Source: Solibacillus isronensis
GTDB lineage: Bacteria; Bacillota; Bacilli; Bacillales_A; Planococcaceae
Assembly: GCF_023715405.1 (NCBI RefSeq)
Contig: NZ_JAMBOC010000004.1
Span: forward strand, 62,001 to 126,000
Reading direction: 5' to 3'
DNA length: 64,000 nt
This document shows, piece after piece, positions 35,479-43,559 of the stretch. Each line of letters begins with the position of its first letter. The first letter of the stretch is position 1. A program made the translations under genes and the position numbers. Under the pieces are notes generated by a model. It was not told the DNA's origin, searched no databases, and saw only the letters and a program-made list of their open reading frames with translations.

Positions 35479-36924
35479 ATGGGTGCAATTAATGGTGAAA
35501 GCTATATTAACCGATTAAATTCGTTAAATAATGAAATATGGCTGGATGGAGAAAAAGTGGAAGGGCTGTTATCAGAACATCCTGTATTTAAAGGGCTTAT
35601 TCAGACGAAAGCTTCCCTCTATGATTTACAGCATGATCCTAAAATAATAGATGAAATGACTTTCGAATCCCCCCTTTCAGGAAAACGTGTCGGCCTTTCT
35701 TATTTGATGCCTAAAACGAAAGAGGATTTAATTAAAAGGCGAAAAATGATGGAGCATTGGGCTAAACATACACATGGAATTCTAGGAAGAAGTCCCGACT
35801 ATTTGAATTCCGTTTTAATGGGTTTCACCTCATCTGCAGCACTGCTTGAGGGTCAAGAAAACTGTTACCCAGACAACCTCCGCGCATTTTTTGAATTGGT
35901 GAGAGAAAATGATCTATCGATTACACATACATTTATTACGCCTCAAGTTAATCGTTCTCAAAGTTATATTGAAAATACAAATGAACCTATCTCTGCAAAG
36001 GTTATCGCGGAGACTGAAGATGGCCTCATTATAAAGGGTGCACGTTTATTAGCAACACAAGGGGGTTTAACCGATGAGGTGTTTGTATTTAATGTCGGTA
36101 AGCTTGTATTCGGCGAAGATGAAACTTTTTCGTTTGCGGTCCCATCAAATACGAAAGGATTAAAATTTATTTGCAGAGATTCCTTTATAGGCGGAGAGTC
36201 TGCATTTGATCATCCATTAAGTTCAAAATATGAAGAAATGGATTCCATCGTCGTATTTGACAATGTATTAGTACCGTGGGAACGTGTCTTTTTTTACAAC
36301 AATGTCGAGGTTGCCGAAAAATTTATTATTCAAAGTGCTTTTCACCATTTTGCCAAGCATCAAGTTTTAATAAGGCAGATTGCGAAAACGGAGTTTATTT
36401 TAGGTATAGCTGAACTCCTCATCGAGACGATCAAAGTTTATGAATATCAGCATATCCATGAAAAGATGTCTGAAATTATTGTGGGGCTGGAAACTATGAA
36501 AGCCCTGTTGGATAAAGCGGAGAATGATGCCGTACTTGATGAATTTGGCTATTTACGACCTGCAATTTTCCCTTTGAAAGTTGCCGGATATACGTTTTCA
36601 AAAATTTATCCACGTCTCACTGAAATCATTCAGCTTATTGGTGCAAGCGGAATAATTACACTACCGACAGAAAAGGCATTTCACTCCCCAATTAGAGGCG
36701 ATTTAGATCAGTATCTTCAAGCAGCAACTAAACCTGCTGAAGAACGAGTGAAAATATTCCGGTTAGCTTGGGATTTAACGATGAGTTCATTTGGAACGAG
36801 GCAAACACAATATGAACGGTTCTTCTTCGGTGATACTGTTCGGTTAGCGAGCGAATTATATTTCACTTATCCTAAAAAAGAATTTGTAGAGGCAATCTAT
36901 ACTTTCCTCAATCGGAAAAATTAA
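35479..36924 (+). CDS. 4-hydroxyphenylacetate 3-hydroxylase (HpaB)-family flavin monooxygenase
   Basis: 481 residues. HpaB-family sequence is evident: YINRLNSLNNEIWLDGEKVEGLLSEHP at the start, the flavin-region THTFITPQVNRS, VIAETEDGLIIKGARLLATQGG, and DNVLVPWERVFFYNN. It uses reduced FAD supplied by a separate reductase to hydroxylate a phenolic substrate. GGAGTGG precedes the ATG. No HpaC-type reductase is adjacent. The closest B. subtilis relative I recall is YoaI. Substrate unknown. Confidence 0.87.
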   Translation: MGAINGESYINRLNSLNNEIWLDGEKVEGLLSEHPVFKGLIQTKASLYDLQHDPKIIDEMTFESPLSGKRVGLSYLMPKTKEDLIKRRKMMEHWAKHTHGILGRSPDYLNSVLMGFTSSAALLEGQENCYPDNLRAFFELVRENDLSITHTFITPQVNRSQSYIENTNEPISAKVIAETEDGLIIKGARLLATQGGLTDEVFVFNVGKLVFGEDETFSFAVPSNTKGLKFICRDSFIGGESAFDHPLSSKYEEMDSIVVFDNVLVPWERVFFYNNVEVAEKFIIQSAFHHFAKHQVLIRQIAKTEFILGIAELLIETIKVYEYQHIHEKMSEIIVGLETMKALLDKAENDAVLDEFGYLRPAIFPLKVAGYTFSKIYPRLTEIIQLIGASGIITLPTEKAFHSPIRGDLDQYLQAATKPAEERVKIFRLAWDLTMSSFGTRQTQYERFFFGDTVRLASELYFTYPKKEFVEAIYTFLNRKN

Positions 36925-36959
36925 GAGACGTTGATGCTTTATGCATCATTGGGAACCGC

Positions 36960-36986
36960 ACTAATCTTTCACTGCCGCATATACTA
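36960..36986 (+). promoter_or_regulatory. sigma-K-like promoter of the 41-aa gene
   Basis: AC (36,960-36,961), 16 bp, CATATACTA (36,978-36,986). Sigma-K (late mother-cell) promoters are roughly AC-N16/17-CATAnnnTA, so all fixed positions match. It points to expression in the mother cell, e.g. a coat component. Confidence 0.5.
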
Positions 36987-37020
36987 GAGTAGAACGATAA
37001 TCAAAAAGGATGATATTAAA

Positions 37021-37146
37021 ATGACATTGCTGAAAATGGTGAGCTCTATTGTGGCATGTACAAATTCCCATCCATTTGACGAAGATGCAATCGATGAAAG
37101 CAGCGATATGAACCGCTGGGAAAATGAAGGCGGCAGACCCCTTTAA
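37021..37146 (+). CDS. small acidic protein (41 aa), probably sporulation-related
   Basis: A 41-codon ORF with AAAGGATG eight bases before its ATG: it starts MTLLKMVSSIVAC and ends SSDMNRWENEGGRPL. The first half is mildly hydrophobic and the second acidic. The sigma-K-like promoter 35 bp upstream and a good terminator downstream support a real gene. The RWENEGG ending is similar to small Bacillales proteins I recall without a known role. Confidence 0.6.
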   Translation: MTLLKMVSSIVACTNSHPFDEDAIDESSDMNRWENEGGRPL

Positions 37147-37204
37147 TTAATTCAACTTATTGTTAATATAACGATGGTTTCCGAATGCAAAGACAATTAA
37201 ATAT

Positions 37205-37246
37205 AAAAAATATCACTTTTCTCTAAGGAAAAAAGTGATATTTTTT
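37205..37246. terminator. bidirectional terminator
   Basis: Perfect 16-bp arms AAAAAATATCACTTTT / AAAAGTGATATTTTTT with a 10-nt loop. It lies between the 41-aa gene and the convergent DUF2642 genes. Confidence 0.8.
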
Positions 37247-37342
37247 GCGTTTTTCAGAGCCATCCATTTAGGTTGCTTGTCCCAATTTTTTCTGTATTTT
37301 TCTTCATTGTTTACTTCATCCATTGCCTCATCATTTACGCTC

Positions 37343-37555
37343 TTAACCAAACATCGGTACTTGTATATAACTGATTTGCTCTAAAACAATAATTCTTGTT
37401 GTACTTTCTCGTTCATACGTGTCTGTAGATTCTGTTAAAGTCAGGAAATCTTGATTTACCGATTCCAATGTTCCGGTAATAAGTTCCTCACCAACTGCAA
37501 CAGTTATTTCTTGGTTTAATAACCTCAAAAGCTGAATATACAAAATGCCATTCAA
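37343..37555 (-). CDS. DUF2642/LSM-like small protein
   Basis: 70 residues from a TTG start with GGAGGGG six bases upstream; the nearest ATG is out of frame. The core EELITGTLESVNQDFLTLTES...IIVLEQISYIQVP resembles the small LSM-like beta-barrel of DUF2642 (YuzF). It is a tandem relative of the next gene (shared ITGTL-VN-D-LTL pattern). Such proteins are common in spore-formers, sometimes coat-associated. Same strand, 17 bp after its paralogue. Confidence 0.7.
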   Translation of the reverse strand: MNGILYIQLLRLLNQEITVAVGEELITGTLESVNQDFLTLTESTDTYERESTTRIIVLEQISYIQVPMFG

Positions 37556-37572
37556 TCTAATCCCCTCCTTTT

Positions 37573-37749
37573 TTAGTAAGCTATATTTTTAATGTTCGTT
37601 AATGGAATATACAGAAAGTTTGAGTTTGAAGAAAGTGTTATATAGTCAAAGTTTACTTCTAATAACGTACCCGTGACTTTTCCATATTCCGTTGCAACTG
37701 TGAGACTCGATCCTTTTAAAGTTCCGAGAATATTACGTAATTGCCACAT
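37573..37749 (-). CDS. second DUF2642-like small protein
   Basis: 58 residues: MWQLRNILGTLKGSSLTVATEY... with VTGTLLEVNFDYITLSS and ending YIPLTNIKNIAY. AAAGGGGGG lies five bases before the ATG. Its beta-rich pattern parallels the downstream gene (VTGTL-EVN-DYITL vs ITGTL-SVN-DFLTL), so the two are a divergent tandem duplication. A sigma-K-like promoter is just upstream. Probable spore-coat or spore-surface component (inference). Confidence 0.65.
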   Translation of the reverse strand: MWQLRNILGTLKGSSLTVATEYGKVTGTLLEVNFDYITLSSNSNFLYIPLTNIKNIAY

Positions 37750-37778
37750 ATTTACCCCCCTTTATGAAGTTATGTTAA

Positions 37779-37805
37779 AAGGATATGTTTGCTGGAGAAA
37801 CTTGT
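37779..37805 (-). promoter_or_regulatory. sigma-K-like promoter of the DUF2642 pair
   Basis: On the minus strand AC (37,804-37,805), 16 bp, CATATCCTT (37,779-37,787); one mismatch to CATAnnnTA. On the plus strand CATATCCTA occurs at 37,880-37,888 before the glycosyltransferase operon, but without a correctly spaced AC. Confidence 0.45.
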
Positions 37806-37905
37806 TTGGGTAAATATTCTATTTTTCAAGATTCCCAAAAAAATATAAGTATGCCGCACAATTTTTGTGAAATAAGATTCATATCCTATTACTGAGGTGA
37901 GAGCT

Positions 37906-38604
37906 ATGAAGGAAAGACAAGAAGGATTAGTAAGTGTAGTTATTCCATGCTATAATGCCGCGCAATTTATAGTAAATTGCCTAGACGGTCTTCAGTCGCA
38001 AAAATACAATAAAATGGAAGTCATTCTTATAAATGATGCGTCAACTGACAATACATCCAAAATAGTTGAAGACTGGCTGGAAAATACAAAACCTTCTTTT
38101 TCGGTTATTGTATGTAATCTACCTGTAAATACAGGCTTTGCCGGGGCCCTAACAATCGGCTATTTTATGAGTTCCGGCGAGTATATTACAGTTAATGATG
38201 CAGATGATATTTCGCACCCTCTGCGTTTTGAAAAACAAGTAGATTTTTTGTTAAACAATCCAGATTACGATTTAGTCGGATCAAATTACCAAGTATTTTA
38301 TGATGAAAACTTGGAAGTGCTCGGTAAAACGGCCGACTGGTTGAAGTATGGTGAGTCTATACGGAAATGTTACGAAGCAGGAGGTCACTGTGTGTGTCAC
38401 GGAACAATTTTATTTCGCGGAAAAGTATTTGATTTGCTTGGTGGCCCGACTCGAAGAATCGTCGGAGCAGAAGATTATGAATTCATCGTTAAATTTTTAA
38501 ATGCAAAATTAAAAATAGAGAATCTGAAAGACATTTTATATTACTACCGGAAACATGATCAACAACGTTCCAAAACTTTTTATGGAGGTGAAAAGAGTGG
38601 CTGA
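37906..38604 (+). CDS. family 2 glycosyltransferase
   Basis: 232 residues from the ATG after GAGGTGAGAG. GT-A fold: VSVVIPCYNAAQFIVNCLDGL, VILINDASTDNT, the DxD-like NDADD, and the late EDYEFIVKF with the catalytic Asp/Glu. No membrane helix. It starts a three-gene cassette with translational overlaps (GT2, GT4, pyruvyl transferase). It likely adds a sugar to a surface glycan; acceptor unknown. Confidence 0.87.
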   Translation: MKERQEGLVSVVIPCYNAAQFIVNCLDGLQSQKYNKMEVILINDASTDNTSKIVEDWLENTKPSFSVIVCNLPVNTGFAGALTIGYFMSSGEYITVNDADDISHPLRFEKQVDFLLNNPDYDLVGSNYQVFYDENLEVLGKTADWLKYGESIRKCYEAGGHCVCHGTILFRGKVFDLLGGPTRRIVGAEDYEFIVKFLNAKLKIENLKDILYYYRKHDQQRSKTFYGGEKSG

Positions 38605-39739
38605 CGAAAGGATTTTAATAGTAGTAGATGCTTTATATATCGGGGGAACCGAAACTCATGTATTAGGGTTGGCAAAAGAACTGGTTAAAAATAATATTTT
38701 TGTGGCGATTGCAGCAAATAAAACCGGTAGTTTAGTTGATGCATTCGAAGCATTAAATTGCCCTATTTATTCAATCGAATTTCCAAAATCAATCTCTTTG
38801 GAAAAAGATCATGAAATTATATTAGTAAAAGAAGTTGAGAAAATTATCGAGACCGAAAATATTACCCATGTTCATATTCATCAGACCCCTTCCGGATATT
38901 TAGCTGGTAAAGCGGCCGAAAACAGAAATATCCCTACCGTCATCACAATACACGGAACGTATTATCCTAACCATGAAATACAAGAACTCCTTAAATTATC
39001 CGATGCAGTCATCTGTGTGAGCCCTCCTTTATGCAATTATATAAAAACATTTGATATAGAAAACCCTTATTTAATACCAAACGGAATCAATTTAGAGGAT
39101 TATCCAAGAAATTCCGCTGTAAAAGATGTTAGAAGTGAATTGAAAATACCTGAAGATGCTCCAGTTCTTCTCTATGCCAGCAGAATCACATGGGCAAAAG
39201 CACAAGTTTGTTCTATTTTTTTAAGAGCTTGCAAAGATCTCAAATTAAATACTATCCCTAATCTTCATGTCATTATAGTGGGTGACGGCAATAAATTGAG
39301 CGAGATAAAATCATTAGCTCGAATGATTGAAGAAATGTGTGATGAGGCTTTTATCCATATAGTAGGAGAGCAAAAAAATATGCACCCCTATTACTCAGCA
39401 GCAGATTGTGTTGTAGGCACAGGCCGTGTAGCTTTAGAGGCTATGGCTTCTGAAAAACAAGTTGTTGCAGTCGGCAACCACGGGTATTTTGGGATTGTGG
39501 ATATAAACAATTTCGAAGATGCCTGGAGTCATTATTTTGGAGACCACGGATCAAAAGCAGCTTGCAGCAGACATTTATTACGGGATGATTTGAAGAAAAT
39601 TCTGATGGATCAAAATCACCTTAAACTAAACGGGATTACAGCAAGAAAAATAGCCGAGGAACTGTTTAACATTAATAATGTAGTAAAAGAAACATTGAAA
39701 GTTTATTCCGAGACAATAAAAGGTGGGATGGAAAAATGA
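38597..39739 (+). CDS. family 4 (group 1) glycosyltransferase
   Basis: 380 residues from a GTG with GGAGGTG six bases upstream, overlapping the previous stop by eight bases. GT-B fold: DALYIGGTETHVLGLAKEL at the N-terminus, IPNGINLEDYPRN, and the C-terminal nucleotide-sugar site with PYYSAADCVVGTGRVALEAMASEKQVVAVG (E-x7-E-type). It is the second enzyme of the cassette. Confidence 0.87.
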   Translation: MADERILIVVDALYIGGTETHVLGLAKELVKNNIFVAIAANKTGSLVDAFEALNCPIYSIEFPKSISLEKDHEIILVKEVEKIIETENITHVHIHQTPSGYLAGKAAENRNIPTVITIHGTYYPNHEIQELLKLSDAVICVSPPLCNYIKTFDIENPYLIPNGINLEDYPRNSAVKDVRSELKIPEDAPVLLYASRITWAKAQVCSIFLRACKDLKLNTIPNLHVIIVGDGNKLSEIKSLARMIEEMCDEAFIHIVGEQKNMHPYYSAADCVVGTGRVALEAMASEKQVVAVGNHGYFGIVDINNFEDAWSHYFGDHGSKAACSRHLLRDDLKKILMDQNHLKLNGITARKIAEELFNINNVVKETLKVYSETIKGGMEK

Positions 39740-40800
39740 AAAAGGTTTTATATATAGGCTGGATCGGGTTTAATAATTTGGGTGATGAACTGTTATGGCA
39801 TATTTTCAGAGATACATGCACCAAATACTTGGATAAAGATAAAATCATTGTTAAGCCATCAATGCCTGGAACTGATTTAAAAAACCTCGACGAATTTGAT
39901 ACGGTTGTATTAGGCGGAGGCTCATTATTATTGCCGGGCTACCTTGAAATTCTTCAAAATGCTATTCATAAAGAAAAATCAGTACTCATATGGGGATCCG
40001 GGTTAGATTGGATTGAAGAATCAAATCTAAATTTATTGATAAATGATCAACTGGCTTCATTAGAACAAAACTTTAAACAAAAAGATATTGATGTACTGGA
40101 AGAAGTTTTGGAGCATGCGCTTTTTGTAGGTGTTCGAGGTCCTCTAACAAAAAAAGCGATCGAAATTATGGTGGGCAAAGAAAAATCCGAAAAGGTTAAA
40201 ATAATTGGCGATCCTGCTTTACTATTACAAAATAAAGACGCATTGAAGCCTCATGTACAAGAAAAAATTATCGGAATCAATTGGGGAACAACATTTAATC
40301 GCTTATATGGAGCAAATGAAAGTTCAGTAGAAGACCAATTAGTCGCAGCAGTGAAAAGACTAATTGACAAGGGTTATAAAATACTGATATACACGATGTG
40401 GTCAGACGATATATCCCCTTGCGAAAGACTTTATAATAAAATCGGCGACACAGAAAATGTACAGTTAGACAAAAACCTTTATACCGAACAGCAAATGATT
40501 AATAAATTATCGACGTGTACTGCAACGATAAACTTTAAACTCCATGCCAATTTACTATCTATGGCTGCAGGTATACCAGCGATTCCACTAGGCTATCGCT
40601 TCAAAGTTTTTGATTTCGCAGCACTGCTTGGATTACTGGATTTAGTCGTTTCCACAAGTTCGAAGCAATTAACGGATGAACTAATGGATCGTATCGTGAT
40701 GATTGAGAAAAATGAATTAATGCCAGTTAAGCAATACAATACTACCCAACAAACATGCACCCCACTTTTAGAATCACCTTTCACAAATTATTACTTTTAA
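39736..40800 (+). CDS. polysaccharide pyruvyl transferase family protein
   Basis: 354 residues; the start overlaps the previous stop in ATGA. The CsaB/WcaK-like pattern is present: YIGWIGFNNLGDELLWHIF, VVLGGGSLLLPGY, VGVRGPLTKKA, IIGDPALLL, IGINWG and the C-terminal LHANLLSMAAGIPAIPLGYRFK. Enzymes of this family transfer pyruvate ketals from PEP to glycans, a mark for surface attachment of SLH proteins or for spore-crust polysaccharides. Last gene of the cassette. Confidence 0.85.
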   Translation: MKKVLYIGWIGFNNLGDELLWHIFRDTCTKYLDKDKIIVKPSMPGTDLKNLDEFDTVVLGGGSLLLPGYLEILQNAIHKEKSVLIWGSGLDWIEESNLNLLINDQLASLEQNFKQKDIDVLEEVLEHALFVGVRGPLTKKAIEIMVGKEKSEKVKIIGDPALLLQNKDALKPHVQEKIIGINWGTTFNRLYGANESSVEDQLVAAVKRLIDKGYKILIYTMWSDDISPCERLYNKIGDTENVQLDKNLYTEQQMINKLSTCTATINFKLHANLLSMAAGIPAIPLGYRFKVFDFAALLGLLDLVVSTSSKQLTDELMDRIVMIEKNELMPVKQYNTTQQTCTPLLESPFTNYYF

Positions 40801-40813
40801 GCTTATTTAAACA

Positions 40814-40895
40814 AGACTCCTCTCTTCAACAACTCGGGCTCAGGATACTGGTTGGTTCAAGACTGATTAGCGAATTTTAAGGAGTCTTTTTTTTT
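40814..40895 (+). terminator. terminator of the glycan cassette (long loop)
   Basis: AGACTCCT / AGGAGTCT arms 58 nt apart, followed by nine Ts. The loop has secondary pairings. I checked for a T-box (no AGGGTGG-like motif) and rejected it. Confidence 0.6.
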
Positions 40896-41017
40896 CGAGA
40901 AAATTACATATAAAAGGAAAGAAATAAGCTAGATACTGCAATAATTACCACCTCATAAATGCGGCTTTCTTAAGGCAAACTAATGCAAATCTAAAAGAAA
41001 GGTGTTGTGCAAAAAAC

Positions 41018-42046
41018 ATGAATAAACCTTTCGTGCCGCAGCTTGTTTATTTTGAACCGAAAGCATTGGACTATCCGCTCGGCAAAGAATTAAAAGAAAA
41101 GTTTGAAGCGTTGGGCATTGAGATACGTTATACAACCTCCCATAACCAAATACGAAACTTCCCCGGAGACACTGATTTGCAAAAGTATCGAATCGCAAAA
41201 TCTACACTTGTCGTTGGTATTCGCAAAACTTTGAAGTTTGATACGTCCAAGCCATCCGCTGAATATGCTATTCCGCTTGCTACAGGGTGTATGGGTCACT
41301 GTCATTATTGCTATTTACAAACAACAATGGGAAGCAAACCGTACATTCGCACATATGTGAATGTCGAGGAAATATTTGAAGCAGCGGATCAATATATTGA
41401 AGAACGTGCTCCTGAAATCACCCGGTTTGAAGCGGCCTGTACTTCCGATATTGTAGGGTTGGATCATTTAACACATTCATTAAAGAAAGCGATAGAGCAT
41501 TTCGGCCAAACTGAGTTGGGCAGGTTAAGGTTTGTTACGAAATTTCATCATGTTGATCATTTACTCGATGCAAAACATAATGGTCATACAAGATTTCGTT
41601 TTAGTATTAATGCGGATTATGTCATAAAAAATTTCGAACCGGGTACATCTTCGCTCGCCCAGCGAATTGAAGCAGCCGGCAAAGTAGCGAGAGCGGGTTA
41701 TCCTCTTGGATTTATCGTAGCACCCATTTACCTTCATGAAGGATGGCAGGAAGGTTACTATCATATGTTTGAACGACTTGACGCCGAACTCCCCCAAGAC
41801 GTTAGGGAAGACATTACATTCGAATTTATTCAGCACCGTTTTACAAAGGCTGCTAAAAATGTGATTAATAAAAACTATCCGAAGACGAAGCTAAAATTGG
41901 ACGAATCTGTAAGACGCGTGAAGTGGGGGAAATACGGAATTAGTAAGTATATTTATCAAAAGAACGAAGAGGATGAAATGAAAGAAAAGCTCTACAGCTA
42001 TATGGAAAAGTTCTTTCCAAATGCGAAACTTGAGTATTTCACGTAA
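41018..42046 (+). CDS. splB: spore photoproduct lyase
   Basis: 342 residues, the same length as B. subtilis SplB. The radical SAM cluster motif is GCMGHCHYC with Cys 91, 95 and 98, and the essential H-atom donor Cys 141 is in EAACTSDIVGLDH. It repairs 5-thyminyl-5,6-dihydrothymine in germinating spores. AAGGTG precedes the ATG. The usual splA regulator gene is absent; the gene stands alone after the glycan cassette. Confidence 0.96.
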   Translation: MNKPFVPQLVYFEPKALDYPLGKELKEKFEALGIEIRYTTSHNQIRNFPGDTDLQKYRIAKSTLVVGIRKTLKFDTSKPSAEYAIPLATGCMGHCHYCYLQTTMGSKPYIRTYVNVEEIFEAADQYIEERAPEITRFEAACTSDIVGLDHLTHSLKKAIEHFGQTELGRLRFVTKFHHVDHLLDAKHNGHTRFRFSINADYVIKNFEPGTSSLAQRIEAAGKVARAGYPLGFIVAPIYLHEGWQEGYYHMFERLDAELPQDVREDITFEFIQHRFTKAAKNVINKNYPKTKLKLDESVRRVKWGKYGISKYIYQKNEEDEMKEKLYSYMEKFFPNAKLEYFT

Positions 42047-42065
42047 ATAATACGAAGAAAAGCAA

Positions 42066-42098
42066 AAGCAGACACGTTCAACTTTGAACTGTCTGCTT
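42066..42098. terminator. terminator between splB and queT
   Basis: AAGCAGACA / TGTCTGCTT plus an inner GTTCAA / TTGAAC stem after a one-base bulge. Followed by CTTATATTT on the plus strand; convergent genes on both sides. Confidence 0.65.
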
Positions 42099-42123
42099 CT
42101 TATATTTAACGGATTTTTAATTT

Positions 42124-42627
42124 TTATTTTGTAAAATCAATTTTCTTTTGCAATAAATAAATTGTGACGCCGCCTACTAGCATTGAAAAGGCTTCTCCCA
42201 CTGCTACCATTCCGTACGTTGGCCAAAATGGCAGATCAAAAACAATCATCAACTGGGCTGCAACTGTAAACATGGATGCCGTAAAAATAATACCGGTTAC
42301 AACAATTTTTAACACTAAGTTTTTCATATTTTTTGTAACGATTCGGCAAATAACCAATACAATCAGTGTAGCAATCCCGCCTACTGGTACATCAATCCAC
42401 CACATCGGTGAAAAGAGGTTCGCAATGACTACACCTAATGTTACTGCTACTATGTAACGTTTATGGAATAGCACTAAATAGTTAAACATTTCCGAAAGCC
42501 TTAATTGTACGGCTCCGAAACTAATGACAGCCAAAACAAGCGTCACTGCTACATAAAGAGAAGCAACGATCGCAACTTTTGCTGTTTCATGCACGCTGAC
42601 ACGTGATGATGAAACAGAATTTTCCAT
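42124..42627 (-). CDS. queT: queuosine precursor transporter QueT
   Basis: 167 residues, six helices. SFGAVQLRLSEMFNYLVLFHKRYIVAVTLGVVIANLFSPMWW and the later VGEAFSMLVGGV identify the QueT family (COG4708), the S-component of an ECF transporter for preQ0/preQ1. AAAGGAGG lies eight bases before the ATG. A structured leader of about 110 nt sits between its promoter and start, typical of preQ1-controlled genes. No ECF energising module is in this window. Confidence 0.9.
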   Translation of the reverse strand: MENSVSSSRVSVHETAKVAIVASLYVAVTLVLAVISFGAVQLRLSEMFNYLVLFHKRYIVAVTLGVVIANLFSPMWWIDVPVGGIATLIVLVICRIVTKNMKNLVLKIVVTGIIFTASMFTVAAQLMIVFDLPFWPTYGMVAVGEAFSMLVGGVTIYLLQKKIDFTK

Positions 42628-42678
42628 TATTTAATTTCCTCCTTTATAAAATAGCTTGTACTGGCTATTTTACTGATA

Positions 42679-42744
42679 ACTATGACCAAAGGAGCATGGG
42701 TGCTAGTACCCTGCCAAAGTGCCATAGTGTGATTTTGCACCCAT
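42679..42744 (-). ncRNA. pseudoknot-forming leader RNA of queT (candidate riboswitch)
   Basis: Transcribed on the minus strand. Stem A pairs ATGGGTGC (42,737-42,744) with GCACCCAT (42,696-42,703), an 8-bp perfect stem. Stem B pairs ACTATGGC, inside stem A's loop (42,721-42,728), with GTCATAGT downstream (42,679-42,686; one G-T). This is an H-type pseudoknot topology. A later hairpin AAAATAGC / GCTATTTT (42,647-42,670) precedes the Shine-Dalgarno. QueT genes are commonly preQ1-controlled, yet I cannot match the known class I or II consensus. RF00522, RF01054 and RF02680 should be tested. Confidence 0.55.
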
Positions 42745-42746
42745 TC

Positions 42747-42775
42747 ATTATGGAGTAAATATTAAATAATGGCAA
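42747..42775 (-). promoter_or_regulatory. queT promoter
   Basis: TTGCCA (42,770-42,775), 17 bp, CATAAT (42,747-42,752) on the minus strand. The start would be near 42,740, at the 5' arm of stem A. Confidence 0.6.
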
Positions 42776-42779
42776 TACT

Positions 42780-43502
42780 TTATTTGTTCATCCATCCACC
42801 ATCAATCGGTAAAATTGTTGCATGCATATAATCGCTTGCTTCACTCGCTAAAAATAACGTAACATTTGCAACCTCTTCCGGTTTGGCCCATCTGCCCGCA
42901 GGTGTTTGCTCAGCTACTAACTTCGCCATTTCGCCTGACCCTTCAAAATCGGCCGCATTCATCGGTGTTTCAATCGCACCCGGTGCAATTCCGTTGACAC
43001 GTATTCCTTCCTTACAATAATCATAGGAAAGCTGTTTTGTATAACCGATTACAGCATGTTTGGAAGCGGTATATGCGGCTCCCCCGCCACCAGCAATCAT
43101 TCCTGCAATCGATGCCATATTTACGATAACACCGCGCTTTTGGTTAAGCATTTTCTTCAATACTGCATTCGTTACTAAGAACATCCCTTTTACATTCACA
43201 TTAAAGATTTTGTCCCAAAGTGCTTCTTCTGTTTCAAGTGACGGGACATACCCATCAAGGATACCGGCAGTATTACATAAAATATCTATTGATTCTAATT
43301 GTCCAATCGTTTTTTCAATAAACTGTTGATCTGTTACACTTCCTGCATAGTGATGATACTTGTCGTCTGTTAAATATGCTTTCTGAATATCGATCCCAAT
43401 AACAGTAGCCCCTTCATTTAAAAAGGCAGCAGCTTGCGCTCGTCCGATTCCAGATGCAGCACCCGTTATAACGACGACTTTATTTTTAAATTGCTTTTCC
43501 AC
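42780..43502 (-). CDS. SDR-family oxidoreductase (FabG-like)
   Basis: 240 residues from a GTG with GGAGGG upstream; the frame extends 14 codons further without a site. Rossmann motif VVVITGAASGIGRAQAAAF, NTAGI, active Ser in MASIAG, YTASKHA (Y-x3-K), and the PG motif VNGIAPGAIETPM. It oxidises or reduces a hydroxyl/keto group with NAD(P)(H); substrate not clear. Unlinked to its neighbours. Confidence 0.88.
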   Translation of the reverse strand: MEKQFKNKVVVITGAASGIGRAQAAAFLNEGATVIGIDIQKAYLTDDKYHHYAGSVTDQQFIEKTIGQLESIDILCNTAGILDGYVPSLETEEALWDKIFNVNVKGMFLVTNAVLKKMLNQKRGVIVNMASIAGMIAGGGGAAYTASKHAVIGYTKQLSYDYCKEGIRVNGIAPGAIETPMNAADFEGSGEMAKLVAEQTPAGRWAKPEEVANVTLFLASEASDYMHATILPIDGGWMNK

Positions 43503-43559
43503 TGTAATTCCCTCCAAAAAAATAACTGACTTGCATAAAAACAAGCCAGCATAAATTCC

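Noticed and set aside
36932..36948. hairpin TGATGC-TTTAT-GCATCA as terminator of the hpaB-like gene
   Set aside because: Only six base pairs and no T-run.
37201..37336. ~48-codon minus-strand frame starting TTG
   Set aside because: No ribosome site, and it overlaps the terminator hairpin at 37,205-37,246.
37880..37888. sigma-K -10 CATATCCTA before the glycosyltransferase gene
   Set aside because: The nearest AC is 20 bp away rather than 16-17, so a promoter call is not supported.
40801..40895. T-box or riboswitch in the long-loop hairpin
   Set aside because: No specifier-loop or AGGGTGG-like T-box sequence, and it follows a gene rather than preceding a tRNA-synthetase or amino-acid gene.
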